From positions 1 through 24,451 of the forward strand of contig DASTKG010000068.1 in assembly GCA_035716005.1 (NCBI GenBank): DNA of 24,451 nucleotides, read 5' to 3'. The DNA is from SZUA-252 sp035716005. Lineage in GTDB: Bacteria; Eisenbacteria; RBG-16-71-46; SZUA-252. The notes beneath the pieces were generated by a model. That model was not told the DNA's origin. It ran no database searches and was given only the letters and a program-made list of their open reading frames with translations. How positions within the stretch are numbered: the first letter of the stretch is position 1; every line of letters starts with the position of its first letter. Shown in pieces: positions 7,256 through 15,596 of the stretch. The position numbers and the translations under genes are program-made.

Positions 7256-8605
7256 ATGCCCTTCGCATCGTTAGGTCTTCCTCCAGCCGTCATCAAAGGG
7301 GTCCGTGCGGCCGGTTACAGGGAGCCGACCCCCATTCAGTCCAAGGCCATCCCCATGATCCTTCAGGGTCGCGACCTCATCGGCGCGGCCCAGACCGGCA
7401 CGGGGAAGACGGCCGCGTTCGTGCTCCCCATTCTCGCGCGACTCATCGGCGGGCCGCCGCGCCTTCGGGCGCTGGTGCTCACCCCGACCCGGGAGCTCGC
7501 GGCCCAGGTGGAGACGAACGCCCGCGATTACGCGCGATTCACCGACCTTCGCGTCGGCGTCGTCTTCGGCGGCGTTCCGCTTCCGCCTCAGGAGAGGATG
7601 CTCACCAAGCAGGGCCTCGATCTCCTGGTCGCCACGCCGGGCCGCCTCCTCGACCTCCACAACCGGATGGCGCTGAGGCTCGACTACATCGAGATCCTGG
7701 TGCTCGACGAAGCCGATCGCATGGTCGACATGGGCTTCGCGCCCGATCTTCGCCGGATCCTGCGCCTCCTGCCCACCGAACGGCAGACGCTCATGTTCTC
7801 GGCGACGATGCCGCCCGACCTGAACAAGGTGGCGAAGGAAGCCCTCAAGGATCCGGGCCGCGTCGACCTGGCGCCGCCGAGCAAGCCGGCCGCCGGGATC
7901 ACCCAGGCCGTCTATCCCGTCCCGAAGCATCGGAAGGCCGATCTCCTCGAGGCGATCCTTCGCCGCACGGACGTCGGGAGCGTCATCGTCTTCGCGAGAA
8001 CGAAGCACGGCGCCGACCGGCTGGCGCGGATCCTCCAGCGCCGCGGCCTCTCGGTGGCCACGATTCACGGCAATCGCACCCAGGGGCAGCGCGAGCGGGC
8101 GCTCGGCGATCTCCGCCGCGGCCGCGTGCAGACGCTGGTCGCCACCGACATCGCCTCGCGCGGCATCGACGTCAAGGACATCACGCACGTCATCAACTAC
8201 GACGTCCCTCACACGCCCGAGGATTACGTCCATCGGATCGGCCGCACCGGTCGCGTCGACGCGGTGGGCGACGCCTTCACGCTCATGTCGCCCGACGAGA
8301 AGAAGGACGTCGTGGCGATCGAGAAGTTCCTGGGCCAGACGATTCTCCGTGTGATGGTGCCCGACTTCGATTACGACGCGCGCGGCGGCGAATCGTCGGG
8401 CGGGGGCGCGGGCCACGGGTCGCGCTACGGCGGCGGCGGCGGCTCCTCGCAGAGCCGCGCTCCGCGCCAGCGTTCGGGCTCGAGCTCGGGCGGATCCTCC
8501 GGCGGACACGGCGGGCCGTCGACGCCGGCGAAGGAAGAGTCGCGCGGCGGTCGTCGTCCTCGCAAGGCCGTGCCCTTCGAACGCCGTCCGCGCCGCGCCC
8601 GTTAG
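7256..8605 (+). CDS. rhlE: DEAD-box ATP-dependent RNA helicase, RhlE type
   Basis: The 449-residue protein has all DEAD-box motifs in order: Q motif (GYREPTPIQ, 20-28), motif I AQTGTGKT (45-52), Ia PTRELAAQ (77-84), TPGR (127-130), DEAD (151-154), SAT (182-184), VIVFARTK, ATDIASRGID (297-306) and HRIGRTGR (326-333). The N-terminus (FASLGLPPAVIKGV) and the short gap to the Q motif are RhlE-like. After about 375 there is a Gly/Ser-rich then Arg-rich tail (ending RRPRRAR), typical of the disordered RNA-binding tails of RhlE and CsdA helicases involved in ribosome assembly and RNA turnover. No Shine-Dalgarno is seen; a -10 box lies 8 nt upstream. Confidence 0.92.
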   Translation: MPFASLGLPPAVIKGVRAAGYREPTPIQSKAIPMILQGRDLIGAAQTGTGKTAAFVLPILARLIGGPPRLRALVLTPTRELAAQVETNARDYARFTDLRVGVVFGGVPLPPQERMLTKQGLDLLVATPGRLLDLHNRMALRLDYIEILVLDEADRMVDMGFAPDLRRILRLLPTERQTLMFSATMPPDLNKVAKEALKDPGRVDLAPPSKPAAGITQAVYPVPKHRKADLLEAILRRTDVGSVIVFARTKHGADRLARILQRRGLSVATIHGNRTQGQRERALGDLRRGRVQTLVATDIASRGIDVKDITHVINYDVPHTPEDYVHRIGRTGRVDAVGDAFTLMSPDEKKDVVAIEKFLGQTILRVMVPDFDYDARGGESSGGGAGHGSRYGGGGGSSQSRAPRQRSGSSSGGSSGGHGGPSTPAKEESRGGRRPRKAVPFERRPRRAR

Positions 8606-8626
8606 GTTCCGCGGCGCCGCGCGGCG

Positions 8627-8655
8627 TTGGATGCCGGAAGCCGTCCTGCTAGACT
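8627..8655 (+). promoter_or_regulatory. Promoter of the arginase gene (TTGGAT-17-TAGACT)
   Basis: TTGGAT (8627-8632), a 17-bp spacer and TGC-TAGACT (extended -10, hexamer 8650-8655) lie just before the arginase ATG at 8666. The gap from the -10 to the start codon is 10 nt and has no Shine-Dalgarno. Confidence 0.55.
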
Positions 8656-8665
8656 TCTCCGCTCC

Positions 8666-9586
8666 ATGAGCCAAGACCAGCGACAGATCGAGATCATCGG
8701 CTGCCCCGTCGACCTCGGCGCGGGCCGCCGCGGCGTCGACATGGGCCCCTCCGCGATCCGCGTGGCCGATCTGGAGCGCCATCTGGAGCGGCTCGGCCAC
8801 AAGGTCGTCGACCACGGCGACATCGACGTCATGATCCCGGAGACGCTGGAGGCCGGCCCGAGCACCATCCGCTACAAGCCGGCCATCCTTCACGCCTGCG
8901 ACGAGCTCCGCTCGCAGGTGGAGCGCAGCCTCTCGGAGGGCCGCACGCCGATCGTCCTCGGCGGCGATCACAGCATCGGCATCGGCTCGGTGTCGGGCTC
9001 GAGCAATTTCCACCATCGACAGGGGCGGAAGATCGGCCTCATCTGGTTCGACGCCCACGGAGACTTCAACACGCCCGAGACGACGCCGTCGGGAAACGTG
9101 CACGGCATGTCGCTCGCCGTGCTCCTCGGCTACGGCGATCCCGACTTCGTGAATATCGGGGGCCGGTCGCCGAAGATGGACCCGGCGCACACCGTGCTCA
9201 TCGGCGTGCGGGACCTCGACCCGGGCGAGCGGGATCTGCTGCGGCGCTCGGGGGTGACGGCGTTCACGATTCGAGAGATCGACGAGCGCGGCATGCGCGA
9301 CATCGTGAACGAGGCGGTGCGGATCGCCGGCACTGGAACGGCGGGGATCCACCTCTCCTTCGACCTCGACGTCGTCGACCCCGAGGACGCGCCCGGCACG
9401 GGCACGCCGGTCGACGGCGGCATCTCCTATCGCGAGGCGCACCTCGCGATGGAGATCATCGGCGACCTGGCCGACATCGTCTCGGTCGATCTGGTCGAGG
9501 TGAATCCCCTGCTCGATCAACGGAACTCGACCGGCATCCTCGCCGTCGAGATGGCCGAGAGCCTCTTCGGAAAGCGGATCCTCTAG
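8666..9586 (+). CDS. rocF: Arginase
   Basis: The 306-residue ureohydrolase has all six Mn ligands of the family: His102 (GGDHS), Asp129, His131 and Asp133 (WFDAHGDFN), and Asp233 and Asp235 (SFDLDVVD). The substrate-contact segment SGNVHGM (142-148), the TGTPVDGG loop and SVDLVEVNP near the C-terminus match arginases better than agmatinases or formiminoglutamases. It hydrolyses arginine to ornithine and urea in the cytoplasm. No urease or ornithine pathway gene is nearby, so the use (nitrogen release, polyamines, proline) is open. Start ATG 8666 follows the promoter directly; an upstream in-frame ATG at 8627 falls inside the -35. Confidence 0.9.
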   Translation: MSQDQRQIEIIGCPVDLGAGRRGVDMGPSAIRVADLERHLERLGHKVVDHGDIDVMIPETLEAGPSTIRYKPAILHACDELRSQVERSLSEGRTPIVLGGDHSIGIGSVSGSSNFHHRQGRKIGLIWFDAHGDFNTPETTPSGNVHGMSLAVLLGYGDPDFVNIGGRSPKMDPAHTVLIGVRDLDPGERDLLRRSGVTAFTIREIDERGMRDIVNEAVRIAGTGTAGIHLSFDLDVVDPEDAPGTGTPVDGGISYREAHLAMEIIGDLADIVSVDLVEVNPLLDQRNSTGILAVEMAESLFGKRIL

Positions 9587-9608
9587 GCCTTCCTCACGTC
9601 TTCGATCC

Positions 9609-10343
9609 TTACTTCTTCGACTTGTTCGAGTTGCCGTGCGGCGCTTCGGACGAGGAGGACTTCGCGGCCGCCGGCGCCGGCTTGGCGGCCGGCTTCCCCG
9701 CCGCGTTCGCCTCGCCCTTCGGGGCCGGATCCGCCTTCGCCTCGACGGTCTCGCTCTTCCCGGCGGCGCCCGCCGGGCCGGCGGCGGAGCGCATCTGCGC
9801 CTGGGCCGACTTCGCGAATTCGCCGGCGTTCAGGTCGAGGCCGTGCGCGATCTGCCCCCACCCCATCTTCTCCTGCCGAAGATCGAAGATCTGATCGATC
9901 GTCAGCGTCGTCTTGGCGTTCGCGAGGAGCATGTGGGCGATCGCGATCTCGCCCCATCCGCGCTTCAGCCGCTCGTGTTCTCCGATGTAGAGCTCCGGAA
10001 TGCCGCCGAATTCGGCCGCCAGGCGGCCCGCGGCTTCCACCTTCTCCTTCTTGGCCATCGACGCGTCGACCTCCTCCGCGGTCTCGCGAAGACTCTTCTC
10101 CGTCGCCTCCATCTCCTTCGGATCGACTTGGCCGGCGCGCTCGCGAATGCGCTTCAGGTCGGCCGTCGCCTTCCCGGTCTCGGGCGAGGCGGCCGGGTCT
10201 CGCGGCTCGAGGGCGGGCGCCGTCGGCGTTCCCTTCACCGCGGCGCTCGGCGCGCGATCCGGCTCGGCGCTCGGCGCGTCGTCGGCCAGCGCGACCGACG
10301 CGGTGAGAAGAAGCGGGGCGACGAACAGGGCTGCGATTCTCAT
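9609..10343 (-). CDS. Secreted protein of unknown function with paired GWG(E/Q)IA motifs
   Basis: The 244-residue protein starts with a clear Sec signal peptide (MRIAALFVAPLLLTASVALA). It has a low-complexity Ala/Pro region to about 60, a charged helical, probably coiled-coil part (60-105), then a compact segment holding two related motifs, RGWGEIAIAHML (128-139) and MGWGQIAHGLDL (160-171). A long Ala/Lys/Ser tail ends in NSNKSKK. I recall similar GWGxIA segments in uncharacterised exported bacterial proteins but know no function. AAGGAG lies 6-8 nt before ATG 10343, favouring this start over the ATG at 10367, which would put basic residues in front of the signal peptide. It converges on arginase with 22 nt between stops. 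Confidence 0.75.
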   Translation of the reverse strand: MRIAALFVAPLLLTASVALADDAPSAEPDRAPSAAVKGTPTAPALEPRDPAASPETGKATADLKRIRERAGQVDPKEMEATEKSLRETAEEVDASMAKKEKVEAAGRLAAEFGGIPELYIGEHERLKRGWGEIAIAHMLLANAKTTLTIDQIFDLRQEKMGWGQIAHGLDLNAGEFAKSAQAQMRSAAGPAGAAGKSETVEAKADPAPKGEANAAGKPAAKPAPAAAKSSSSEAPHGNSNKSKK

Positions 10344-10650
10344 GATGCGTCTCCTTTTCCTCCCCATGGCGCGTGGACGGGTCGCGGCGTCGAGGAGGAG
10401 GGGAGGATATCCCCTGGATGCCGCGTCTCGATGGACTACGGATCAATGCCCGTGCCAGCCGACCCGGAACCGAATTCCGTCCCGGTAGCGCCTTGAAGGA
10501 GCGGGAGTTCCGGCGAAGCCGAACGGGGTCGCGCGTCCGCGGAGACCGGATTCGCTGAACCGTCCGGTGCAGCCTGGACCGGCTCGTACTCCCCGTCCCG
10601 CTCCCGATTCCGGCTAGGATTTCCGCACCGGGAGCGGATATCCTGGCGGG
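10344..10650. promoter_or_regulatory. Divergent intergenic region with two GGATATCC palindromes
   Basis: This 307-nt gap separates the secreted-protein gene from the Xaa-Pro peptidase gene. I found no credible coding frame. GGATATCC occurs at 10405-10412 and 10636-10643. Read outward, the first gives TATCCT on the minus strand (10404-10409), about 60 nt before the secreted-protein ATG. The second gives TATCCT on the plus strand (10639-10644), 6 nt before the peptidase ATG. Both can be -10 boxes. A TAGGAT at 10615-10620 is another possible -10 for the peptidase. Confidence 0.45.
10639..10644 (+). promoter_or_regulatory. -10 box (TATCCT) 6 nt before the peptidase start
   Basis: TATCCT is followed by GGCGGG and the ATG at 10651. 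The spacing predicts transcription starting at the start codon. Confidence 0.45.
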
Positions 10651-11952
10651 ATGAACCTCACCCTCACGAGCGCATCACCCGATCTCGAGGCCCGCCGCCG
10701 CCGCGCCGCGGACGCGCTAGGCCTCCAGGACGAAATCATCCTCATCGGCGCGGGCGAGCCGGTCGGCATTCCCGGCGGCATGGATCAGACCTATCCCTTC
10801 CTCTCGCACGCGGAGTACTTCTGGCTCGCCGACCGCGAGGCGCCCGGCGCCGTGCTCGCGTTCGACCCCCACGAAGGGTGGGTCGACTTCGTGCCCGAGG
10901 TGACCGAGCGCGAACGGGTCTGGGACGGGCGCGCCGAGAACGAGCCCGGCACCGTCCCGACGCGCGATCTTCCCGCCTGGCTGGCCGCGCGCCGCGGCCG
11001 CGTGCTGATCCATCTCGGCGCCGACCTTCCGGCCGTCCGCCACGACGCGGCCCGCACGGCCGACGCGCGCGAGCGCTTCACGCACGCGCGGCGGCCGAAG
11101 GACGAGGCCGAGATCGCCCGCATGCGCGACGCCGTTCGCGCGACCGCCGCGGGCTACGCGCGGCTTCGCGAGGCGATCCGCCCCGGGGCCACGGAGCGGC
11201 AGATCCAGGTCGAGCTGGAGAGCGGATTCTTCCGCGCCGGCGCCGACCGCACCTGCTACAGCTCGATCGTCGGCACGGGGACGAACTCGGCGGTCTTTCA
11301 TTTCACGCCCGGCGATCGCGCGGCGCGCGAGGGGGAGCTGGTGCTCGTCGACGCCGGCGCCGAGGTCCGCCGCTACGGCTGCGACGTGACGCGCACCTAC
11401 CCCGCCTCCGGAACGTTCTCGCCCATCCAGCGGGAGATCTTCGAGATCGTGAAGCGCGCCGAGGAGCGGGCGATGGCGGCCTGCGCCCCGGGCGTGGAGA
11501 CGGTCGACGTCCACTACGGCTCCTGCCGCGATCTCGTCGAGGGCCTGATCGGGCTCGACATCCTGCGCGGCTCGGCCGACGACCTCATCGCCCGCGAGGC
11601 GCACCTTCTCTTCTATCCGCACGGAATCGGGCACATGATCGGCCTCGGCGTCCGCGACGCGAGCGGCGCTCTGCCGGGGCGTCCGAAACGGACCGAGCCG
11701 GCGCTGAAGAACCAGAGGACCGACTTTCCGCTCCAGCCCGGCTACACGATGACGATCGAGCCGGGGATCTACTTCATCCCCGCGATCCTGAACGACCCGG
11801 AACGCCGGAAGCGCTATCCCGACTGCGTGAACTGGGAGAAGGCGGTCTCGCTCATTCCGATGGGCGGGATTCGGCTCGAGGACAACGTCCTCGTGACGAA
11901 GGAGGGACGGGAGAACTTGACGGCGGAGATCCCGAAGGAATTCCCGGCCTAG
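10651..11952 (+). CDS. M24B metallopeptidase (Xaa-Pro aminopeptidase/dipeptidase)
   Basis: The 433-residue protein has a creatinase-like N-terminal domain (to about 145) and a pita-bread catalytic domain. The five dinuclear-metal ligands are visible: Asp234 (LVDAGAE), Asp245 (CDVTRTYP), His328 (HGIGH, 324-328), Glu370 (TIEPGIYF) and Glu410 (RLEDNVLV). His217 in AVFHFTPGD is the usual proton-shuttle site. It removes or cleaves next to proline in peptides, in the cytoplasm; whether it is an aminopeptidase P or a prolidase cannot be settled from sequence. The gene stands alone and ends at a strong hairpin shared with the convergent PEPCK gene. Confidence 0.9.
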   Translation: MNLTLTSASPDLEARRRRAADALGLQDEIILIGAGEPVGIPGGMDQTYPFLSHAEYFWLADREAPGAVLAFDPHEGWVDFVPEVTERERVWDGRAENEPGTVPTRDLPAWLAARRGRVLIHLGADLPAVRHDAARTADARERFTHARRPKDEAEIARMRDAVRATAAGYARLREAIRPGATERQIQVELESGFFRAGADRTCYSSIVGTGTNSAVFHFTPGDRAAREGELVLVDAGAEVRRYGCDVTRTYPASGTFSPIQREIFEIVKRAEERAMAACAPGVETVDVHYGSCRDLVEGLIGLDILRGSADDLIAREAHLLFYPHGIGHMIGLGVRDASGALPGRPKRTEPALKNQRTDFPLQPGYTMTIEPGIYFIPAILNDPERRKRYPDCVNWEKAVSLIPMGGIRLEDNVLVTKEGRENLTAEIPKEFPA

Positions 11953-11988
11953 CGGGCTCGCGGCCGAGGCGCTTCCAGCACGAATGAA

Positions 11989-12020
11989 GACGAGGCGGCT
12001 CCTCGCGGGGCCGCCTCGTT
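11989..12020. terminator. Bidirectional hairpin between peptidase and PEPCK genes
   Basis: GACGAGGCGGC (11989-11999) pairs over 11 positions (one G-T) with GCCGCCTCGTT (12010-12020) around a 10-nt loop. It lies in the 106-nt gap between two convergent stops. No long U-tract follows in either direction, only short T-rich bits, so termination may be imperfect. Confidence 0.6.
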
Positions 12021-12058
12021 CATGTCCGGTTCCTGTCCCGTTCGCGGCGGGCCGGCGG

Positions 12059-13873
12059 CTACGGCTCTCCCATCGGCGCGCCGTAGTTCAGCGCGGCCGC
12101 CAGGAGCTCCCGCTGCAGCTCGAGCGCGTGCGGCATGCGCGGGCCGATGGTCTTGAAGAAGTCGGCCGACATCCCGATCTCCTTCTTCCACTCCTCCACG
12201 CGCACCGCGGTCGCCTCGCGGAACGCGTCGGGATCGATCTCCATGCCGGAGAGGTCGAGATCCCCCTCGCGCGGCACCCAGCCGACCGGCGTCTCGCGGC
12301 CGCCCACCTGCCCCATGGCGCGATCGACGATCCACTTCAGCACGCGCATGTTCTCGCCGTACCCCGGCCAGACGAACTTGCCGTCGTCGCCCTTCCGGAA
12401 CCAGTTCACCATGAAGATCTTCGGCGGATGCGGAATCTGCGCGCGCATCTCGAGCCAGTGGTTGAAGTAGTCGCCCATGTCGTAGCCGCAGAAGGGAAGC
12501 ATCGCCATCGGATCGCGGCGCACGACGCCGACCTGGCCGGTGGCGGCGGCCGTCGTCTCCGAGCCCATCGTGGCGCCCATGTAGACGCCGTGAATCCAGT
12601 TGAAGGACTGGAGGACGAGCGGCACCGTCGACGCGCGCCGTCCGCCGAAGATGATGGCGGAGATCGGCACGCCTTCCGGATCGTTCACGCGGCGGGAGAG
12701 GGCGAGATTGTTCGTCATCGGCGCGGTGAAACGGCTGTTCGGGTGAGCCGCCTTTTCGCCCGACTTCGGATCGAACGGCCGTCCCTGCCAGTCGATCATC
12801 CCCTCGGGGACTTCGTCGGTCATCCCTTCCCACCAGACGTCGCCCTCCGCCGTGAGCCCCACGTTCGTGAAGAGCGTGTCCCGCTCCACCGTGCGCATCG
12901 CGGTCGGGTTCGACTTCGCGCTCGTCCCCGGCGCCACGCCGAAGTAGCCCGACTCCGGATTGATGGCCCAGAGCCGTCCGTCGGATCCGACGCGCATCCA
13001 GGCGATGTCGTCCCCCACGGTCCAGACCTTCCACCCGTGGAATCGCCGCGGCGGGATGAGCATGGCGAAGTTCGTCTTGCCGCACGCGCTCGGGAAGGCC
13101 GCCGCGACGTAGGTCGTCTGTCCTTCGGGGCTCTCCACGCCGAGGATCAGCATGTGCTCGGCGAGCCACCCTTCGCGCCGGCCCAGGTAGGAGCCGATGC
13201 GAAGCGCGAGGCACTTCTTGCCGAGGAGGACGTTTCCGCCGTATCCCGAGCCGATCGACCAGATCGTGTTGTCTTGTGGAAAGTGGCAGATGAAGCGCCG
13301 ATCGGGATTCACGTCGAGCGTCGAGTGGAGGCCCCGGTTGAAATCGTTCGAGCCGCCCAGCATGTCGAGCGCGGCCTTCCCCATGCGCGCCATGATCCGC
13401 ATCGAGAGGACGACGTAGACGCTGTCGGTCAGCTCGACGCCCACCTTCGAGAAGGGCGAGCCGAGCGGGCCCATGACGTAGGGGACGACGTACATCGTCC
13501 GCCCGCGCATGGCGCCGTCGAAGAGCTTCGAGAGCTTCGCGTACGCCTCGTCGGGAGCCATCCAGTTGTTCGTCTGGCCGGCCTCTTCCTTCGTCGGCGT
13601 GCAGATGAAGGTGAGGTGCTCGACGCGCGCGACGTCGTTCGGATTCGAGCGGTGGAGATAGCAGCCGGGGCGCTTCTTCTGATTGAGGGGGATGAGGACC
13701 CCCGTCGCGACGGCTTCTTCCGTCAGACTGCGCTTCTCCGCCTCGGAGCCGTCGCACCAGACGACGTGATCGGGCTGGCAGAGCTTGACCATCTCGCCGA
13801 CCCAGTCCAGGAGTGCCTTGTTGTTCGTCATCGTGGTGCTCCACGAGGCCTGCTGTTGAAGGTTGGGATTCAT
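12059..13873 (-). CDS. pckG: Phosphoenolpyruvate carboxykinase (GTP)
   Basis: The 604-residue length and motifs are those of the GTP-dependent PEPCK family. The PEPCK P-loop is AFPSACGKTNFAM (259-271), and the kinase-2/metal motif is VGDDIAWM (287-293), with RFTAPMTNN and FGGRRASTVPLV further on. It converts oxaloacetate and GTP to PEP, CO2 and GDP, the entry step of gluconeogenesis from amino acids and organic acids. AGGAGG lies 6 nt before the ATG, and TATAAT (13932-13937) gives a leader of about 50 nt. The open frame extends upstream to 16012, but that part is the shadow of the genes on the other strand. Confidence 0.95.
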   Translation of the reverse strand: MNPNLQQQASWSTTMTNNKALLDWVGEMVKLCQPDHVVWCDGSEAEKRSLTEEAVATGVLIPLNQKKRPGCYLHRSNPNDVARVEHLTFICTPTKEEAGQTNNWMAPDEAYAKLSKLFDGAMRGRTMYVVPYVMGPLGSPFSKVGVELTDSVYVVLSMRIMARMGKAALDMLGGSNDFNRGLHSTLDVNPDRRFICHFPQDNTIWSIGSGYGGNVLLGKKCLALRIGSYLGRREGWLAEHMLILGVESPEGQTTYVAAAFPSACGKTNFAMLIPPRRFHGWKVWTVGDDIAWMRVGSDGRLWAINPESGYFGVAPGTSAKSNPTAMRTVERDTLFTNVGLTAEGDVWWEGMTDEVPEGMIDWQGRPFDPKSGEKAAHPNSRFTAPMTNNLALSRRVNDPEGVPISAIIFGGRRASTVPLVLQSFNWIHGVYMGATMGSETTAAATGQVGVVRRDPMAMLPFCGYDMGDYFNHWLEMRAQIPHPPKIFMVNWFRKGDDGKFVWPGYGENMRVLKWIVDRAMGQVGGRETPVGWVPREGDLDLSGMEIDPDAFREATAVRVEEWKKEIGMSADFFKTIGPRMPHALELQRELLAAALNYGAPMGEP

Positions 13874-13931
13874 GAAGCCTCCTGTGATGACGGGGTCCGC
13901 GACCGCCGCGGAGGGCAGTGGAAGTCGGTCG

Positions 13932-13937
13932 ATTATA
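13932..13937 (-). promoter_or_regulatory. Consensus -10 (TATAAT) of pckG
   Basis: A perfect TATAAT on the minus strand stands out in very GC-rich sequence. Transcription would start near 13925, leaving a leader of about 50 nt with AGGAGG before the ATG. No clear -35 is seen. TAAAGT at 13941-13946 on the plus strand may be a -10 for the divergent DUF2723 gene. Confidence 0.6.
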
Positions 13938-14038
13938 GCGTAAAGTGGGCGGCCGCGGGCTCCTCCCGGGTCGCCGGCCCCGTGGCTCACGGGGGCCTGG
14001 AAGCTGCCACGAATACATCGGTTTCGGATGGGGAGGGT

Positions 14039-15571
14039 ATGGGACCAACGGACCAGGGACGAGCCCCGGCGCGGCGCGAGATCGCTCTCGCCGCCGCCGC
14101 GGCCCTCGCGGCGCTCGCCTGGGGTCTCCTCATGGCTCCCCGCGGCTACGCCGAGGGCGACGGGAGCGAACTCACCATCGCCCTCGCCCTGGCGGGCGTG
14201 CCGCATCCGACGGGGTATCCCCTCTACACACTCGCGGGGCACGTCGCGACGACCTTCCTCCACGCCCTCGGGGTCTCGTGGCCGGCGGCGGCGAACGCGT
14301 GGAGCGCCCTCGGGAGCGCCGTGGCGCTCTTCTTCCTCGCGCGCCTGGCGCTGGCCCTCGCCGCCCCCGAATCGCGCGCTCCGCGCTCCGCGGGCGGCCT
14401 CGCGATCGCGCTCGCCCTCTTCGCGCCGATCCTCGTCCTGGTCGCGCAGCCGCCCTGGAGCAACGCCGCCTCCGGCGCCGAGGTCTACTCCTGGCATGCC
14501 GCCTGGGTGACCGGGACGGCCTGGCTCGCCTGGCGGCTCGCCGCGCGGGCGGAGATGGGGGCGCTCCCGGGGCGGGCCTGGCTCGCGTGGGGGCTCGCGC
14601 TCGGCGCGGGACTCGCGCACCACGCGACGTCGCTTCTCGTCTCCCTTCCCCTCACGGTCTGGCTCGTTCGGCGAGCCTCGCCCGTCGGCGCGGCGAGGCT
14701 GGCCGCGTTCGCCGCGGGATCGCTCCTCCCCCTTCTCTCGTGGGGTTGGATCGCCTATCGCGCCGTTCGGCCGGCGGCGTTTCAGTGGCCTCTCCTCGAA
14801 CCGGGTCTCCGCGGGCTCCTGAACCACGTGGCCGGCCGCGCGTACGGCGGCTACCTCGGGGGTTTCCATCCGAGCGACGCGGAGGCGCGGCTCCTCGTGG
14901 CGGCGATTCCATGGCTCGTCCTCGCGCTCGCCGCGGCCCTGTCCGCCGCGTCGAGTCGCGCGGCCGACGTTCATCGCTCCTTCGTCCGCGCGCTCGGCGT
15001 CGCCATCGCGGGCCAGACGCTCTTCGTGCTCGTCTACCGGGTTCCCGATCCGTCGGCCCATCTCCTTCCGATCCTCGCGATCGGCACGACGCTCGTGCCG
15101 CGCCTCGCGCTCCGGCTCGCGCGGCGGGCGGGCGGCGCCGTGGCGGCCCTCGCCGCCGCCGCGCTGCTGCTCCTGCTCCTTCCCTCCGCGATCGAGCGCG
15201 ATCTCGCGGCGCGCGCCGACGCCGAGTCGACCGATCGAATCGTCCGCGCCGCGTGGGAATCGATCCCGTTCGAGCGCGGCGTCGTCGTCTGGAACAACGA
15301 CCTCCACGCGCGCCTTCGCGCCTACCAGATTCTCGAGGGGAGCCATCCGGAGCGCATCGTCGCGCACCCGGGCGTGCTGTCGTGGGAGGGCCCGCGCCGC
15401 CGGTTCCAGGAGCGGCACGGGTTCGATCCCTGGGACGGGGCGCCGCCCGCGTCCGAGGAGGCGCTGGCCGGGCTCGCCGCGTCGGCCGCGCGCGCGGGAC
15501 GGATGCCGGCCGTCGACTTCGACGACGCCGTTCGCGCCGTCCGAGCCGGCGGCTGGACGCCGACACGATGA
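14039..15571 (+). CDS. DUF2723/TMEM260-like multi-pass membrane protein, putative GT-C glycosyltransferase
   Basis: The 510-residue protein is very hydrophobic, with roughly ten membrane segments to about residue 390 and a soluble C-terminal part. Just after the first membrane segment it has GDGSELTIALALAGVPHPTGYPLYTLAG (abbreviated here as acidic Asp41/Glu44, His56-Pro57 and Gly59-Tyr-Pro). This is the DUF2723 signature, with the acidic residues in the position expected for a GT-C lipid-sugar-dependent glycosyltransferase. The eukaryotic relative TMEM260 is a protein O-mannosyltransferase; donor and target here are unknown. GGGAGG lies very close to the ATG, so an upstream GTG at 13982 is a possible start. 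The gene precedes the efflux cluster. Confidence 0.75.
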   Translation: MGPTDQGRAPARREIALAAAAALAALAWGLLMAPRGYAEGDGSELTIALALAGVPHPTGYPLYTLAGHVATTFLHALGVSWPAAANAWSALGSAVALFFLARLALALAAPESRAPRSAGGLAIALALFAPILVLVAQPPWSNAASGAEVYSWHAAWVTGTAWLAWRLAARAEMGALPGRAWLAWGLALGAGLAHHATSLLVSLPLTVWLVRRASPVGAARLAAFAAGSLLPLLSWGWIAYRAVRPAAFQWPLLEPGLRGLLNHVAGRAYGGYLGGFHPSDAEARLLVAAIPWLVLALAAALSAASSRAADVHRSFVRALGVAIAGQTLFVLVYRVPDPSAHLLPILAIGTTLVPRLALRLARRAGGAVAALAAAALLLLLLPSAIERDLAARADAESTDRIVRAAWESIPFERGVVVWNNDLHARLRAYQILEGSHPERIVAHPGVLSWEGPRRRFQERHGFDPWDGAPPASEEALAGLAASAARAGRMPAVDFDDAVRAVRAGGWTPTR

Positions 15572-15583
15572 GCGGCTTCGCGC

Positions 15584-15589
15584 TACAAT
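15584..15589 (+). promoter_or_regulatory. -10 box (TACAAT) before the HlyD-type gene
   Basis: TACAAT (5/6 match) lies in the 25-nt gap after the DUF2723 stop and ends 7 nt before the ATG at 15597. It argues for that start and for a leaderless transcript, since the ATG at 15588 overlaps the box. Confidence 0.5.
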
Positions 15590-15596
15590 GCCCCGC

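Noticed and set aside
8390..8600. Gly/Ser codon repeats in the helicase 3' end as a DNA repeat array
   Set aside because: Irregular low-complexity codons that encode the expected disordered Gly/Arg-rich helicase tail, not a DNA-level repeat.
7271..9520. 749-codon minus-strand frame opposite helicase and arginase
   Set aside because: Asp/Arg/Val/His-rich shadow of high-GC codon usage; the opposite strand carries complete DEAD-box and arginase motifs.
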